Shown: piece by piece, positions 21,449 to 31,452 of the stretch | How the letters are laid out: every line of letters begins with the position of its first letter | Position numbering within the stretch: position 1 is the first letter of the stretch | Origin: Prochlorococcus sp. AG-355-N16 | GTDB taxonomy: Bacteria > Cyanobacteriota > Cyanobacteriia > PCC-6307 > Cyanobiaceae | Assembly: GCA_003278545.1 (NCBI GenBank) | Contig: QCEF01000001.1 | Coordinates: 186,001-250,000, forward strand | Length of the DNA: 64,000 nucleotides | Reading direction: 5' to 3' | Position numbers and translations under genes: made by a program | The notes under the pieces: generated by a model | The model's database searches: none | Told to the model about the DNA's origin: nothing | Seen by the model: the letters and a program-made list of their open reading frames with translations, nothing else

Positions 21449-21850
21449 TCAAGCTGCTTTATATTTTGATTCATCTTTTATGTAATTTTTATTATTTACC
21501 TTAAAATTAGGATTAGCCCATTGTAGTAATCTAATAGCTAATCTTAAATCACCTTCTAACCATGCTCTTATAGCCATTGCTCTTCGGGGATCATAAAATT
21601 TTTGCCTTCTATACCAATACAAAGCATTTTCATCTGATTTATCACCATTACATGAAAGACATGCAGGGACGCAGTTTTCTGTTGTACTTAATCCTCCTTG
21701 GCTTTGTGGTATTACGTGATCAATAGATTCAGATGGTTTTCCGCAATATATACAACTTTTTCCCGTAAATTTATGAATAGATTTTCGCCATTGTCTTAAT
21801 CTGAACTTAGGACATAAATCCTCTAAAAACACCGCATCATTAATATGCAT
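21449..21850 (-). CDS. Stand-alone HNH endonuclease family protein
   Basis: CIYCGKPSESIDHVIPQSQGGLSTTENCVPACLSCNGDKSD: HNH core with CxxC pairs. Confidence 0.92.
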   Translation of the reverse strand: MHINDAVFLEDLCPKFRLRQWRKSIHKFTGKSCIYCGKPSESIDHVIPQSQGGLSTTENCVPACLSCNGDKSDENALYWYRRQKFYDPRRAMAIRAWLEGDLRLAIRLLQWANPNFKVNNKNYIKDESKYKAA

Positions 21851-21853
21851 TCA

Positions 21854-21877
21854 GAATATTTAGTTAAATAAATATTC
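21854..21877. promoter_or_regulatory. Perfect inverted repeat just upstream of the HNH start codon
   Basis: GAATATTTA-GTTAAA-TAAATATTC (9-bp arms, 6-nt spacer). Confidence 0.5.
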
Positions 21878-21886
21878 GCTTGAATA

Positions 21887-21908
21887 TAATAAAAGTCAAC
21901 TTTTATTA
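21887..21908. promoter_or_regulatory. Second perfect inverted repeat upstream of the HNH gene
   Basis: TAATAAAAGT-CA-ACTTTTATTA (10-bp arms, 2-nt spacer). Confidence 0.5.
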
Positions 21909-22013
21909 ATGCTTTTTAGCCTAAATTTGCCAGAAAAATATGATTTAGTATGTTTAGATACAAAAAAGTATTTATTAAATTTAGAAAAGATAATTATCTT
22001 TTGGAAACTTTAA

Positions 22014-22478
22014 TTAATAACTATATCTATCAAATGTTTCATTATTAAATTCTTCAGAAATTTCGTTATTAGTTTCTTCTAATTCTTGTTCTAATTCTTT
22101 TCTTTTCTTTTCTCTTTCTTCAGCTTCTTTTTCTTTTCTTTCTTCTTCTTTTTCTAAATCTCGTATTAGTTTCCTATTTGGATGAAGTTTATCTAAATAT
22201 TCAACGCAATAATTAAATTTTTCTTTTTCTCTTATAACTGTTTCAGTAATTTGCGCTGCTGCATTTTTAGGTGAAACTTTAAAAAATCCTCCCTTTTGTT
22301 TTTTTATATATTCATAAGCTGCATCCCAACTGCTTTCATGGTCATTTCCGCCATCTCTCATGGTACAAAAAATTTCTGCTCCAAAAGAACTTGCATTTAC
22401 TTTTGGCGTAGTAAGAGTTAGAGGGGTGCAAATTCCAAACGCTAATAGTATTAGTTTTTTATTCTTTAATCTTTGCAT
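22014..22478 (-). CDS. Hypothetical exported protein with charged C-terminal coiled-coil-like region
   Basis: Hydrophobic leader KLILLAFGICTPLTLTTPKVNASS; EKEEERKEKEAEEREKKRKELEQELEETNNEIS. Confidence 0.75.
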   Translation of the reverse strand: MQRLKNKKLILLAFGICTPLTLTTPKVNASSFGAEIFCTMRDGGNDHESSWDAAYEYIKKQKGGFFKVSPKNAAAQITETVIREKEKFNYCVEYLDKLHPNRKLIRDLEKEEERKEKEAEEREKKRKELEQELEETNNEISEEFNNETFDRYSY

Positions 22479-22534
22479 TAGGCTTTTGTCTTCTATTTAA
22501 AAATATCTTTTATTGTCAATATGTCTATAGAAAT

Positions 22535-23047
22535 TTAAGATTTAATTACTCCAAATATATTCAAGCATTTAACAATTAAAGGAAGAATTAAAAGCACAGT
22601 AATTAACCTTACAGCGTGAAGAGTTGCTACTGCAGCTCCCACTCCGTATTCAGACCCAACCAGACTCATACCGCTAATGCCTCCTGGAGCAGCACCTAGA
22701 ATTGTTGTTATCACATCTATATTAAGTAATCTGCTTGTCCATAATCCAATTGCTAATCCTGTAATAACCAAAGTAAAAGTTATTAAAATAGCGGGTTTCC
22801 ATAAGCTTTGAAGATCAACTATTGAGTCTTTAGTTAAAGATGTGCCAATAACTGTACCAATTCCAATTTCTAAAATTGTCCTTGTGCCAATTGGCCACTC
22901 TGCTATATCGACCTTACCACTGATGCTTAATATGCTCGCGCCTATAAGAGCTCCTGCGAGAGGTGCTGCTGGAATCCCAGTTTTTAAAGCTAAAGCCCCA
23001 AAAATTCCACCTGCAATCAGATAATAGATTAGGTTTATGTTTGGCAT
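22535..23047 (-). CDS. AbrB family (AbrB duplication-type) membrane protein, single-repeat length
   Basis: GIPAAPLAGALIGASI...LGAAPGGISGMSLVGSEYGVGAAVATLHAVRLI, AbrB_dup-like membrane signature. Confidence 0.82.
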   Translation of the reverse strand: MPNINLIYYLIAGGIFGALALKTGIPAAPLAGALIGASILSISGKVDIAEWPIGTRTILEIGIGTVIGTSLTKDSIVDLQSLWKPAILITFTLVITGLAIGLWTSRLLNIDVITTILGAAPGGISGMSLVGSEYGVGAAVATLHAVRLITVLLILPLIVKCLNIFGVIKS

Positions 23048-23090
23048 AAATTTGAGAGGTGTTTGAACATAATATTAGAAAAATAATTTT

Positions 23091-23378
23091 TTGCTTGGGT
23101 TTATTCTCAAATTAGATTTTTGTTTTGCTCTCGTAATGTCCCCTTTTATTGGCATAATAATAATTAAAGCTTTAATTCTTATGTCTTCTCAAATTTCATA
23201 CAAAGCTAATAGAAACCACATTAAGAAAAAATTATCTTTTTTTGAGGGTGGACATCAGCTTGAAAAATTAGAGTTTGCTCTTGCAATAGCTCAAACCAAC
23301 GGTGATGAAAAAAAATCAATCGTTCTTAGAAAAAAGATTGTTGAATTAGGTGGAAATGTTGAAGAACCAGGTACCTAA
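23091..23378 (+). CDS. Conserved-looking hypothetical protein
   Basis: 95 aa; C-terminal HQLEKLEFALAIAQTNGDEKKSIVLRKKIVELGGNVEEPGT; start codon uncertain. Confidence 0.65.
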   Translation: MLGFILKLDFCFALVMSPFIGIIIIKALILMSSQISYKANRNHIKKKLSFFEGGHQLEKLEFALAIAQTNGDEKKSIVLRKKIVELGGNVEEPGT

Positions 23379-23379
23379 G

Positions 23380-24543
23380 TTAATTTTCCTCTATATATTT
23401 TGATGCAATAACTAATGCTTCACCAGCTTGTTGGGCTGAAATTTTGCCTAGGCTGAGGAGTGTATTACTTATAGCGGAAATTATCGTAATAATATCTCTA
23501 TCATTGACATAGCCCAAATGTCCTACTCTAAATATTTTTCCCTTCAAATGATCCTGACCACCAGCAAGTAAAATATCAAATTTATCCTTTATTGCTTTTC
23601 TAAATTGTTCTGCATCCATTCCTTCAGTTTTTATCGCAGTAACTGAAGGACTTAAATATTTTTCATCAGCAAATAATTTCAGATTTAAAACTTTTACAGC
23701 ATTGCTCATTGCTAATTTATGTTTATTATGTCTGAGGAAAATATTATGTAAGCCTTCATCTCTCATCATTTTTAAAGCTTCATCTAAAGCAAAAACCAAA
23801 TTAACTGCTGGAGTATATGGATTACTGTTACTTGAAAGACTTTTTTTATAGGATTTTAAATTTAAATAAAATTTTGGTAAATTAGATTTTTCTGCAGCTT
23901 CCCATGCTTTTTGGCTCATTGTTATAAAACTAAGCCCTGGAGGTATCATATATCCCTTTTGCGATCCTGAAGCAACGATATCTAATTTCCATTCATCTAC
24001 TGGTACATTGCAAGCTCCAAGACTTGTAACGCAGTCAACAATTGATAAAGCTGTGTGGTGCGCGCGAATATATGAACTTATAGTTTCAAGATCATTAATT
24101 ACACCTGTTGAGGTTTCAGAATGAGTCAAAATAACCGCCTTTATTTCTTTTTGTTTATCTTCCTCTAATACTTTTTTGAATTCTTCTGGATCAAGTGGAG
24201 TTCCCCATTCAGAATCAATTTTTATTACTTCCAGACCAAATTCTTTAGCCACTTTTACCCATCTTTCGCCAAATTTTCCATTTTCTCCACAAATTACTTT
24301 ATCTCCTCTACTTAAAGTATTTATTATTCCAGCCTCCATTGCGGCAGTCCCACTACCAGTGATTGTTAGAACATCATTTTTAGTTTGATGAAGCCACTGT
24401 AAATTTTTAGTTGTACTCTCTACTAGATCTTGAAATTCTTTACTGCGATGGCCTATTGGATGCTTACTTAATGCTTGTAAAACTTTTTCTGGAACTGGTG
24501 TAGGTCCAGGAATCATCAACGATAATTTTTGTTGTATGGCCAC
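23380..24543 (-). CDS. Class V aminotransferase (alanine-glyoxylate / serine-pyruvate type)
   Basis: MIPGPTPVPEKVLQALSKHPIGHRSKEF, SIVDCVTSLGACNVPVDEWKLDIVASGSQKG PLP-Lys motif. Confidence 0.92.
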   Translation of the reverse strand: MAIQQKLSLMIPGPTPVPEKVLQALSKHPIGHRSKEFQDLVESTTKNLQWLHQTKNDVLTITGSGTAAMEAGIINTLSRGDKVICGENGKFGERWVKVAKEFGLEVIKIDSEWGTPLDPEEFKKVLEEDKQKEIKAVILTHSETSTGVINDLETISSYIRAHHTALSIVDCVTSLGACNVPVDEWKLDIVASGSQKGYMIPPGLSFITMSQKAWEAAEKSNLPKFYLNLKSYKKSLSSNSNPYTPAVNLVFALDEALKMMRDEGLHNIFLRHNKHKLAMSNAVKVLNLKLFADEKYLSPSVTAIKTEGMDAEQFRKAIKDKFDILLAGGQDHLKGKIFRVGHLGYVNDRDIITIISAISNTLLSLGKISAQQAGEALVIASKYIEEN

Positions 24544-24603
24544 TTTTTATTAAATAGGTCATTCTTAGATTAGTTCTCATTATATATTTTTCAATTACTT
24601 GAT

Positions 24604-25716
24604 TTGAAAAAAGGATTTTCTTTACCTTTGTGGGTTGCTGGAGCTGCTAAGGCAGCATTAAAAAAACTAGTAGGGTTACCATTTAAAAATTATGAACTAA
24701 TAAAAATTCCTAATGAAAAAAAAGAAATAAAAATCGAGATTCATTCTGTTGGTTTACTTAAAGATGATTCGCATGCATTAGGAATTACCTTTGCAAAGTC
24801 TGGCTTAGATCTTGACATTACACAAAACTTAGAGATATGGACAATAGCCTCTTTAGAAAAAATTTCTTTTAATAATCCTGTTCAAACAATTCCAATAAAT
24901 ATTATTGCAGGATCTGGTGTAGGCATAAAAGAAGATACATCAGAGATAAGCATTTCTAATTTTGCCAAAAAAGTTTTATATGAAAATTTATTAGATAGTA
25001 TTCCTGCCGGCTTTAATTTGAAATTAGAAATTATTTTCCCAAATGGAGCTTTTTTAGCTGAAAGAACTAGTAATAAGTCATTTGGTATTGTTGATGGATT
25101 ATCTATTATTGGTACTTCTGCTGAGACTTATTCGAGTGCTTCACCTGATCAATTAGAAGAGGCTAAAAATAATCTAGCAAAGTTAATTCAAAATGACTTT
25201 AAAGGGGAAGTTGTATTTGTTATTGGGGAAAATGGGTTAAATTTGGCCAAAACTTATAATGTTAATTTGCCAATTATCAAAATTGGAAATTGGATAGGAC
25301 CATTATTAGTTGATGCTGCAATAAAAAAAGTTAAAACTGTAATTCTTTTTGGTTATCATGGGAAATTAATTAAATTAGCAGGTGGTATTTTTCATACACA
25401 TAATCATTTAGCTGATGCAAGAATTGAGATTCTTGTTTATTTAGCCGTTCAAGCAAAGTTACCACCGCAAATAATAGTTGAATTATCTCAGTTAGATAAT
25501 CTTGAGAATGCATTACATCTTCTTGAAAGATTTAATAAATCTTTAGCTGATCAATTATTCAAAAATTTATCAAATACGATCGAAAAGCGTTCTTTTAATT
25601 ATGTAAATAGGTATGTAAAAACTGATATGGAAATCGCATCAATCATTTTTGATAGAAAAAGGAAAATTAGGTGGGCTGGAATTAATGGCAATAAGTATAT
25701 TTCTTATTTTCAATGA
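24604..25716 (+). CDS. cbiD: Cobalt-precorrin-5B (C1)-methyltransferase CbiD
   Basis: FSLPLWVAGAAKAALKKL..., GVGIKEDTS, GVVFVIGENGLNLAKTYN-like, LFGYHGKLIKLAGGIFHTHNHLADAR. Confidence 0.93.
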   Translation: MKKGFSLPLWVAGAAKAALKKLVGLPFKNYELIKIPNEKKEIKIEIHSVGLLKDDSHALGITFAKSGLDLDITQNLEIWTIASLEKISFNNPVQTIPINIIAGSGVGIKEDTSEISISNFAKKVLYENLLDSIPAGFNLKLEIIFPNGAFLAERTSNKSFGIVDGLSIIGTSAETYSSASPDQLEEAKNNLAKLIQNDFKGEVVFVIGENGLNLAKTYNVNLPIIKIGNWIGPLLVDAAIKKVKTVILFGYHGKLIKLAGGIFHTHNHLADARIEILVYLAVQAKLPPQIIVELSQLDNLENALHLLERFNKSLADQLFKNLSNTIEKRSFNYVNRYVKTDMEIASIIFDRKRKIRWAGINGNKYISYFQ

Positions 25717-25770
25717 AATAAATTTGTGATTCATTATGCTTTTGTAAATAAATTGAGTTAACTTTTATAC

Positions 25771-27357
25771 ATGAGTCAAACAATTTTAAAAAAAGAACGA
25801 GACCCATCAATATTAATTTTGGATTTCGGATCTCAATATTCTGAATTGATTGCAAGAAGAATTAGAGAAACTAATGTTTTTTCTCTTGTAGTAAGCAATT
25901 ACATTTCAATTGAGGAAATTAAAAGTATTAACCCTAAAGGGATTATTTTGAGTGGAGGACCAAACTCTGTATATGAACAAAATGCGCCTAAGTGTGATAA
26001 AAAAATTTTTAATTTAGGAATTCCGATTCTTGGCATATGCTATGGAATGCAATTAATGGTTAAAGAACTTGGGGGATCTGTTATTTCAGCAACCAAAAAA
26101 GCTGAATATGGTAGAGCTCCAATAAATATAGACAAAGAATCTGACCTACTTTCTGATGTAGAAGATAAATCTATTATGTGGATGAGTCATGGCGATTCTA
26201 TTAATTGTTTGCCTGATGGATTTAATAAAATTGCTCATACCGAGAACACACTCCATGCAGCAATTTCAAATGATGTAAAGAAATTATTTGGCGTACAATT
26301 TCATCCTGAAGTTATTCATTCAGAGTTTGGGATGACGGTAATTAAAAATTTCGTTTATAAAATTTCTTGTTGTGCGGCTGATTGGACAACCGAAACCTAT
26401 ATAGAGGAAACTATTCCCAGGATAAGAGAGCAAGTTGGCAATAAAAAAGTTCTGCTTGCCTTATCTGGAGGAGTTGATTCCTCAACCCTTGCATTTCTTC
26501 TCAATAAAGCTATAGGAAATCAGCTTACATGCATGTTTATAGACCAAGGTTTCATGAGAAAAGGTGAACCAGAATTTTTAATGAATTTTTTTGATAAGAA
26601 ATTTCACATAAAAGTTGAATATATTAATGCAAGGGAAAGGTTTATTGCCAAATTAAAAGATATTACTGATCCAGAACAAAAAAGAAAAATTATAGGTGAA
26701 GAATTTATTAGAGTATTTGAGGAAGAAAGCAATAGATTGGGACCTTTTCAGTATTTAGCTCAAGGTACTCTTTATCCTGATGTTATTGAAAGTGCTGGGA
26801 CTAATATTGATCCTAAAACAGGTGAAAGAATAGCTGTAAAAATAAAGAGCCATCATAATGTAGGTGGATTGCCAAAAGATTTACAATTTAAATTAGTTGA
26901 GCCATTAAGAAAACTTTTTAAGGATGAAGTCAGAAAAGTGGGAGCTGCTTTAGGTTTGCCGGACGAAATTATAAAAAGGCATCCATTCCCAGGACCAGGA
27001 TTAGCTATAAGAATTTTGGGAGAGGTGAATAATGAAAAACTTGATTGTTTAAGAGATGCAGACTGGATTGTAAGAGATGAAATTAAAAAAGCAGGTCTTT
27101 ACAATGATATTTGGCAAGCTTTTGCAGTATTGCTACCTGTAAAAACAGTAGGAGTTATGGGTGATAAAAGGACTTATGTATGGCCAATAGTTTTACGTTG
27201 TGTATCTAGTGAAGATGGTATGACAGCTGATTGGTCAAAAATTCCTTTTCAGATTTTGGAGAGGATTTCAAATAGAATAGTAAACGAAGTAAGTTCAGTT
27301 AATAGAGTTGTTTATGATATTACAAGCAAACCTCCTGGAACTATTGAGTGGGAGTAA
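25771..27357 (+). CDS. guaA: GMP synthase (glutamine-hydrolysing)
   Basis: [67 protein letters not shown]. Confidence 0.97.
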   Translation: MSQTILKKERDPSILILDFGSQYSELIARRIRETNVFSLVVSNYISIEEIKSINPKGIILSGGPNSVYEQNAPKCDKKIFNLGIPILGICYGMQLMVKELGGSVISATKKAEYGRAPINIDKESDLLSDVEDKSIMWMSHGDSINCLPDGFNKIAHTENTLHAAISNDVKKLFGVQFHPEVIHSEFGMTVIKNFVYKISCCAADWTTETYIEETIPRIREQVGNKKVLLALSGGVDSSTLAFLLNKAIGNQLTCMFIDQGFMRKGEPEFLMNFFDKKFHIKVEYINARERFIAKLKDITDPEQKRKIIGEEFIRVFEEESNRLGPFQYLAQGTLYPDVIESAGTNIDPKTGERIAVKIKSHHNVGGLPKDLQFKLVEPLRKLFKDEVRKVGAALGLPDEIIKRHPFPGPGLAIRILGEVNNEKLDCLRDADWIVRDEIKKAGLYNDIWQAFAVLLPVKTVGVMGDKRTYVWPIVLRCVSSEDGMTADWSKIPFQILERISNRIVNEVSSVNRVVYDITSKPPGTIEWE

Positions 27358-27428
27358 GTCTTCAAATTTTTAAAAAATTTAAAGTTTTTTATTTAAGCAA
27401 GAAATTTTTCAATTAGATTTAAAACGTA

Positions 27429-28142
27429 ATGCCTGATATTATTAAATTAAGTAGATCTACAGTTGAGAAATATCTTAGTTGTCCAAGATGTTGTGTTTTG
27501 GACAAAAAATATCAAATAAAACCGCCATCATTACCATTTACATTAAATATAGCTGTAGATAATCTATGTAAAAATGAATTTGATTATTATAGAAAAATTC
27601 AGGAGCCGCATCCTTTATTTATTGAAAATGGAATTGATGCTGTGCCATTCAAACATAAAGATTTAGAACGTTGGAGAAGTAATTTTCAAGGGATAAGATA
27701 TAAGTCAATTGAAAACAACTATGACTTTGGTGGAGCTGTAGATGATATTTGGCAGAAAAAAAATGGCCATCTAATTATCGTTGATGTAAAAGCAACATCC
27801 AGAAATAATTTTGATTGGTTTGATACTTTTAATAAATACGAATATGCAAAGGCTTATAAAAGACAGTTAGAGATGTACCAGTGGTTGTTTAAAAAAAACG
27901 GTTTTCAAGTGGCTAAAGAAGCTTATCTTTTATATTTCAATGGAAGGAAAAATGAAGAGTTATTTAATAACCAATTAAAATTTGACGTACATCTAATTAA
28001 ATTAGATTGTTCTACTTCATGGGTAGAAAATAAGATAATTGATACAGTTAATTTATTACGTTCGGATGTTTTTCCAAAACCTTCCCGAAATTGCGAATAC
28101 TGTAATTATTTAAAGAAGCGTTGGCAGTTATCAATAAGTTAA
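27429..28142 (+). CDS. PD-(D/E)XK nuclease superfamily protein (Cas4/RecB-like)
   Basis: LSRSTVEKYLSCPRCCVLDKKY; GGAVDDIWQKKNGHLIIVDVKATS (D...DxK); RQLEMYQWLFKKNGF; C-terminal NCEYCNYLKKR. Confidence 0.8.
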   Translation: MPDIIKLSRSTVEKYLSCPRCCVLDKKYQIKPPSLPFTLNIAVDNLCKNEFDYYRKIQEPHPLFIENGIDAVPFKHKDLERWRSNFQGIRYKSIENNYDFGGAVDDIWQKKNGHLIIVDVKATSRNNFDWFDTFNKYEYAKAYKRQLEMYQWLFKKNGFQVAKEAYLLYFNGRKNEELFNNQLKFDVHLIKLDCSTSWVENKIIDTVNLLRSDVFPKPSRNCEYCNYLKKRWQLSIS

Positions 28143-28223
28143 TATTTATGGGTTGATTTTTTTATATTTCTGGAAAAATAGTGAATAAAAGATAATCTTT
28201 AATTAGATTATTAATTTAGACTT

Positions 28224-28832
28224 TTGATAAAATCGAAAAATTCTGAAAGAAAGATAACTAATCATCTTCAACAAGATGTAGTCAAAGTATCTGGTAAAAC
28301 TATTTTTATTAATCCTTTTCTATATTGGCGGAGATTTGATGAAAATACTAATAGATGGCTCAGAGAACCTGGTCAAATGTCAGAGGATCAAATTTCACCA
28401 AATAGAAATCGTTTTTATCCAGAAATAGAGTGGGCTGATTTAAGTCATGAGCAAAAGCTTATAAAAGATGCAACTGTTGAGATGTTTTTAAAAACTCTTG
28501 AATTGATAAGTACGTTTCATCCTCATCTTAGTTCCGGTCAATTATTAGAAGTGGAGAGAAAAATGGCGATAATAAAAAAGATCCCCTTCGAAAAGTGGGT
28601 AACAAAATCTTTCGCCAAAAAAGCCAGATTATTAGAAAATGAAAAAAGAAAATTTCAAAGAGAAAGATTTTTTAGTAGCTGGAGAGAATGGTTTAGCCTC
28701 GTAAATACTCAACAAGCAATTATGCCATTAATCGTCACAATATTTGTTTCTTCATTTATTGGATGGTCTTTAGGGATATCAAAGAATAGTTGTAATCCCT
28801 ACTTTGAACAAAATATAGATCAATTAGATTAA
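28224..28832 (+). CDS. Conserved-looking hypothetical protein with C-terminal TM helix
   Basis: 202 aa; IMPLIVTIFVSSFIGWSLGI hydrophobic segment near C-terminus; alternative start codon (TTG). Confidence 0.7.
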   Translation: MIKSKNSERKITNHLQQDVVKVSGKTIFINPFLYWRRFDENTNRWLREPGQMSEDQISPNRNRFYPEIEWADLSHEQKLIKDATVEMFLKTLELISTFHPHLSSGQLLEVERKMAIIKKIPFEKWVTKSFAKKARLLENEKRKFQRERFFSSWREWFSLVNTQQAIMPLIVTIFVSSFIGWSLGISKNSCNPYFEQNIDQLD

Positions 28833-28942
28833 TTTGTTCTTGATATTTTTTAAATATCTAAGTTAATATAATTTTGTAAAAATAAATTTCTTCTTTAAGA
28901 TTATATCAATTGGAATAATTGTTTAAAATAAGGAAAAATTTT

Positions 28943-29086
28943 ATGAGTGAAAATTTAAATTCAAATTATATTGAAAAGGATGATTTTAATGTTAAAACTG
29001 AAGATAGTAACTATGAGGATTTAATCGAAAAACTTAAAGAAATAAAATCAACTATCGCTTTATTGGAAAAAACAATATTTAAATAA
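28943..29086 (+). CDS. Small hypothetical protein (47 aa), below ORF-track cutoff
   Basis: ATG-TAA reading MSENLNSNYIEKDDFNVKTEDSNYEDLIEKLKEIKSTIALLEKTIFK, in the gap before the PBP2 gene, upstream AAGGAAAA-like RBS. Confidence 0.6.
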   Translation: MSENLNSNYIEKDDFNVKTEDSNYEDLIEKLKEIKSTIALLEKTIFK

Positions 29087-29097
29087 ATTTTATATTT

Positions 29098-30888
29098 TTG
29101 ATAAAAACAAGTCCCAATAAAAAACTTTTTTCATTAAAAAGACAACCTCTAGTCTTACTTATTTTTTCTTCTGTTTCTTTTTTATTAATACTATTTAGGT
29201 TAATTTTTTTACAACTTTTAAATTATGAATCTTTTAAGAAGATGTCAGATGAGAATAGAATTAGACTTATTGCTTCACAGCCAATTCGCGGAAGAATACT
29301 TGATAAAAATGGTTATGTTTTAGCAGATAGTAGAGTTAAATATTCTTTAATAATAAAGCCTCTATCTATTAATAAAAAAAATTGGGAAAAACATAAATCA
29401 AGTATTTCTAACTTATTAAATATTGATAGTAATGTAATTCAAAAAAAATACTCTGATGGTCTCATAAATCAGAAACTTTCAGTAATTATTCTTGAGGATT
29501 TAAATGTAGATCAATTAATAAAATTTAAGGAGAATGAAGGTAATTTAATTAGTTTTGAAATAGATACCAAATTAATTAGAAATTATCCTTATAAATCCCT
29601 TGCGGCCCATGTAATTGGGTATACTCAGCCAATTACTGAATTAGAATATAAATTCTTATCTAAGGATGGTTATAAATTAAATGATTTAATCGGTAGAACA
29701 GGAATTGAATATGTTTACGAAGATTATATAAGAGGTGAATGGGGTGGAGAAATGGTTGAAGTGAATTCATTAGGAAAATTTCAAAGATCATTGGGTATAA
29801 AACCTCCAGTACAAGGTAATGATATTGAACTCACAATCGACCTTAATCTGCAATTAGTTGCTGAGGAAGTTCTTAAAGATAAAAAAGCTGGAGCCATAAT
29901 AGTAATGGATCCAAGAGATGGTGCAATAAGAGCAATGACAAGTAAACCTACATTTGATTTAAATTTCTTCTCACAGGATTTTAAACCTGAGGAAGAATAT
30001 AATAAACTTTTTAATTCTCCTGCAAAACCTTTATTTAATAGAGCATTAAATGCTTACGATCCAGGAAGCGTTTGGAAAATTGTAACGGCTTTAGCTGGCT
30101 TGGAAAGTGGAAAATTTCCGAGAGAAACCATTTTAGATACGAAACCATGTATAACTTATGGGAGCCAATGTTTTAGAGAGCATAATGATTTAGGCTTTGG
30201 GGCAATAGGTTATGAAGATGCCTTAAGAGTTTCTAGTAATACATTTTTTTATCAAGTAGGTTATGGAGTAGGAGTTGATGAAATTCATAAGGTTTCACGA
30301 AAGCTTGGTTTTAATTCATTATCTGGAATTGAAATTTCTGAACAAGAAAATATAGGATTAGTAGCGAGTAGTGAATGGGCTAAAGAAGGTAGAGGATGGG
30401 GGCAACCAGGAAAAACTCCTTGGGTTCCTGAAGATATTGCAAGTATGTCTATTGGGCAATTTGTTGTACAAGTTACCCCTATTCAAATTGCTAGAGCATA
30501 TGCTGCAATTGCAAATGGAGGTTATTTAGTTACTCCTTATTTAGTTAAAAAAGATAAAGAAAATCTTTCAGATAAAAAACCTACAAAAATCGATATTGAC
30601 TCAAATAATATTCAGTTGATAAAAAGTGGTCTCAGGAAAGTAGTAGAGTCTGGCACAGGAGTATCAATTAATTATGGAGTTTCAAATTTACCTCCAGTTT
30701 CAGGCAAAACTGGAACTGCTGAAGATGGTGAAGGTGGATTAGATCACGCTTGGTTCGTTTGCTTTACTCCTTCTGAAAAAAGCGAATTACTTGTAGTTGC
30801 TTTTGCACAAAATACTCCTGGTGGGGGATCTGTACATGCATTGCCTATGGCTAGAGAAATTTTGAAAGTTTGGAATGAAAAAAAATGA
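29098..30888 (+). CDS. mrdA: Penicillin-binding protein 2 (transpeptidase)
   Basis: RGRILDKNGYVLADS, DPGSVWKIVTAL (SxxK), SSNTF (SxN), SGKTGTAE (KTG). Confidence 0.93.
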   Translation: MIKTSPNKKLFSLKRQPLVLLIFSSVSFLLILFRLIFLQLLNYESFKKMSDENRIRLIASQPIRGRILDKNGYVLADSRVKYSLIIKPLSINKKNWEKHKSSISNLLNIDSNVIQKKYSDGLINQKLSVIILEDLNVDQLIKFKENEGNLISFEIDTKLIRNYPYKSLAAHVIGYTQPITELEYKFLSKDGYKLNDLIGRTGIEYVYEDYIRGEWGGEMVEVNSLGKFQRSLGIKPPVQGNDIELTIDLNLQLVAEEVLKDKKAGAIIVMDPRDGAIRAMTSKPTFDLNFFSQDFKPEEEYNKLFNSPAKPLFNRALNAYDPGSVWKIVTALAGLESGKFPRETILDTKPCITYGSQCFREHNDLGFGAIGYEDALRVSSNTFFYQVGYGVGVDEIHKVSRKLGFNSLSGIEISEQENIGLVASSEWAKEGRGWGQPGKTPWVPEDIASMSIGQFVVQVTPIQIARAYAAIANGGYLVTPYLVKKDKENLSDKKPTKIDIDSNNIQLIKSGLRKVVESGTGVSINYGVSNLPPVSGKTGTAEDGEGGLDHAWFVCFTPSEKSELLVVAFAQNTPGGGSVHALPMAREILKVWNEKK

Positions 30889-30910
30889 TATTTTATTAGG
30901 TTTTAAAGGT

Positions 30911-31435
30911 TTATGTTTCTAATTTTTTCATTTGTAAAAGTCTTTGGATCATATCTTCAATAGTTTTTGTATCTATAGGTTTACTATATGAGGACAAAAG
31001 TTGTCTCCCTAATACTTGACTTCCTAAATGTACTAATTGAATGCGTAATGAGGTCAGCAGTTCTAACCCTATGCCACCGGAAAATGTTGCGATTGCAATC
31101 GGTTGACCATTAAATAAATTCCTAAAGTCATCTCCCGAAATAGATAGCCATGCTATGAAGTTGGAGAGAATGGGAGGTATAGATCCATTATATTCAGGCG
31201 CACAAATCACCCATCTATCAATCTTGAAAAGCTTTTTTTTTAATTCTTTTATTTCATTTGGAATATTTTCTTTGCTGTGAATTCTTGGATTAAATAATGG
31301 AATATCAAGAGTGGTAAGATCTAAAATTTCAGAACTTATTTTCAATTCATTACTTTTTTCAAGAAATTTTTCGGAAAGTTCTAGATTCTTACCACAACTA
31401 GCTGTAATGATTATCAGATCTTTTGTTTCAGTCAT
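30911..31435 (-). CDS. NADPH-dependent FMN reductase family protein
   Basis: VICAPEYNGSIPPILSNFIAWLS and IAIATFSGGIGLELLTSLR signatures. Confidence 0.88.
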   Translation of the reverse strand: MTETKDLIIITASCGKNLELSEKFLEKSNELKISSEILDLTTLDIPLFNPRIHSKENIPNEIKELKKKLFKIDRWVICAPEYNGSIPPILSNFIAWLSISGDDFRNLFNGQPIAIATFSGGIGLELLTSLRIQLVHLGSQVLGRQLLSSYSKPIDTKTIEDMIQRLLQMKKLET

Positions 31436-31452
31436 AAATTAGATAAATAAAT

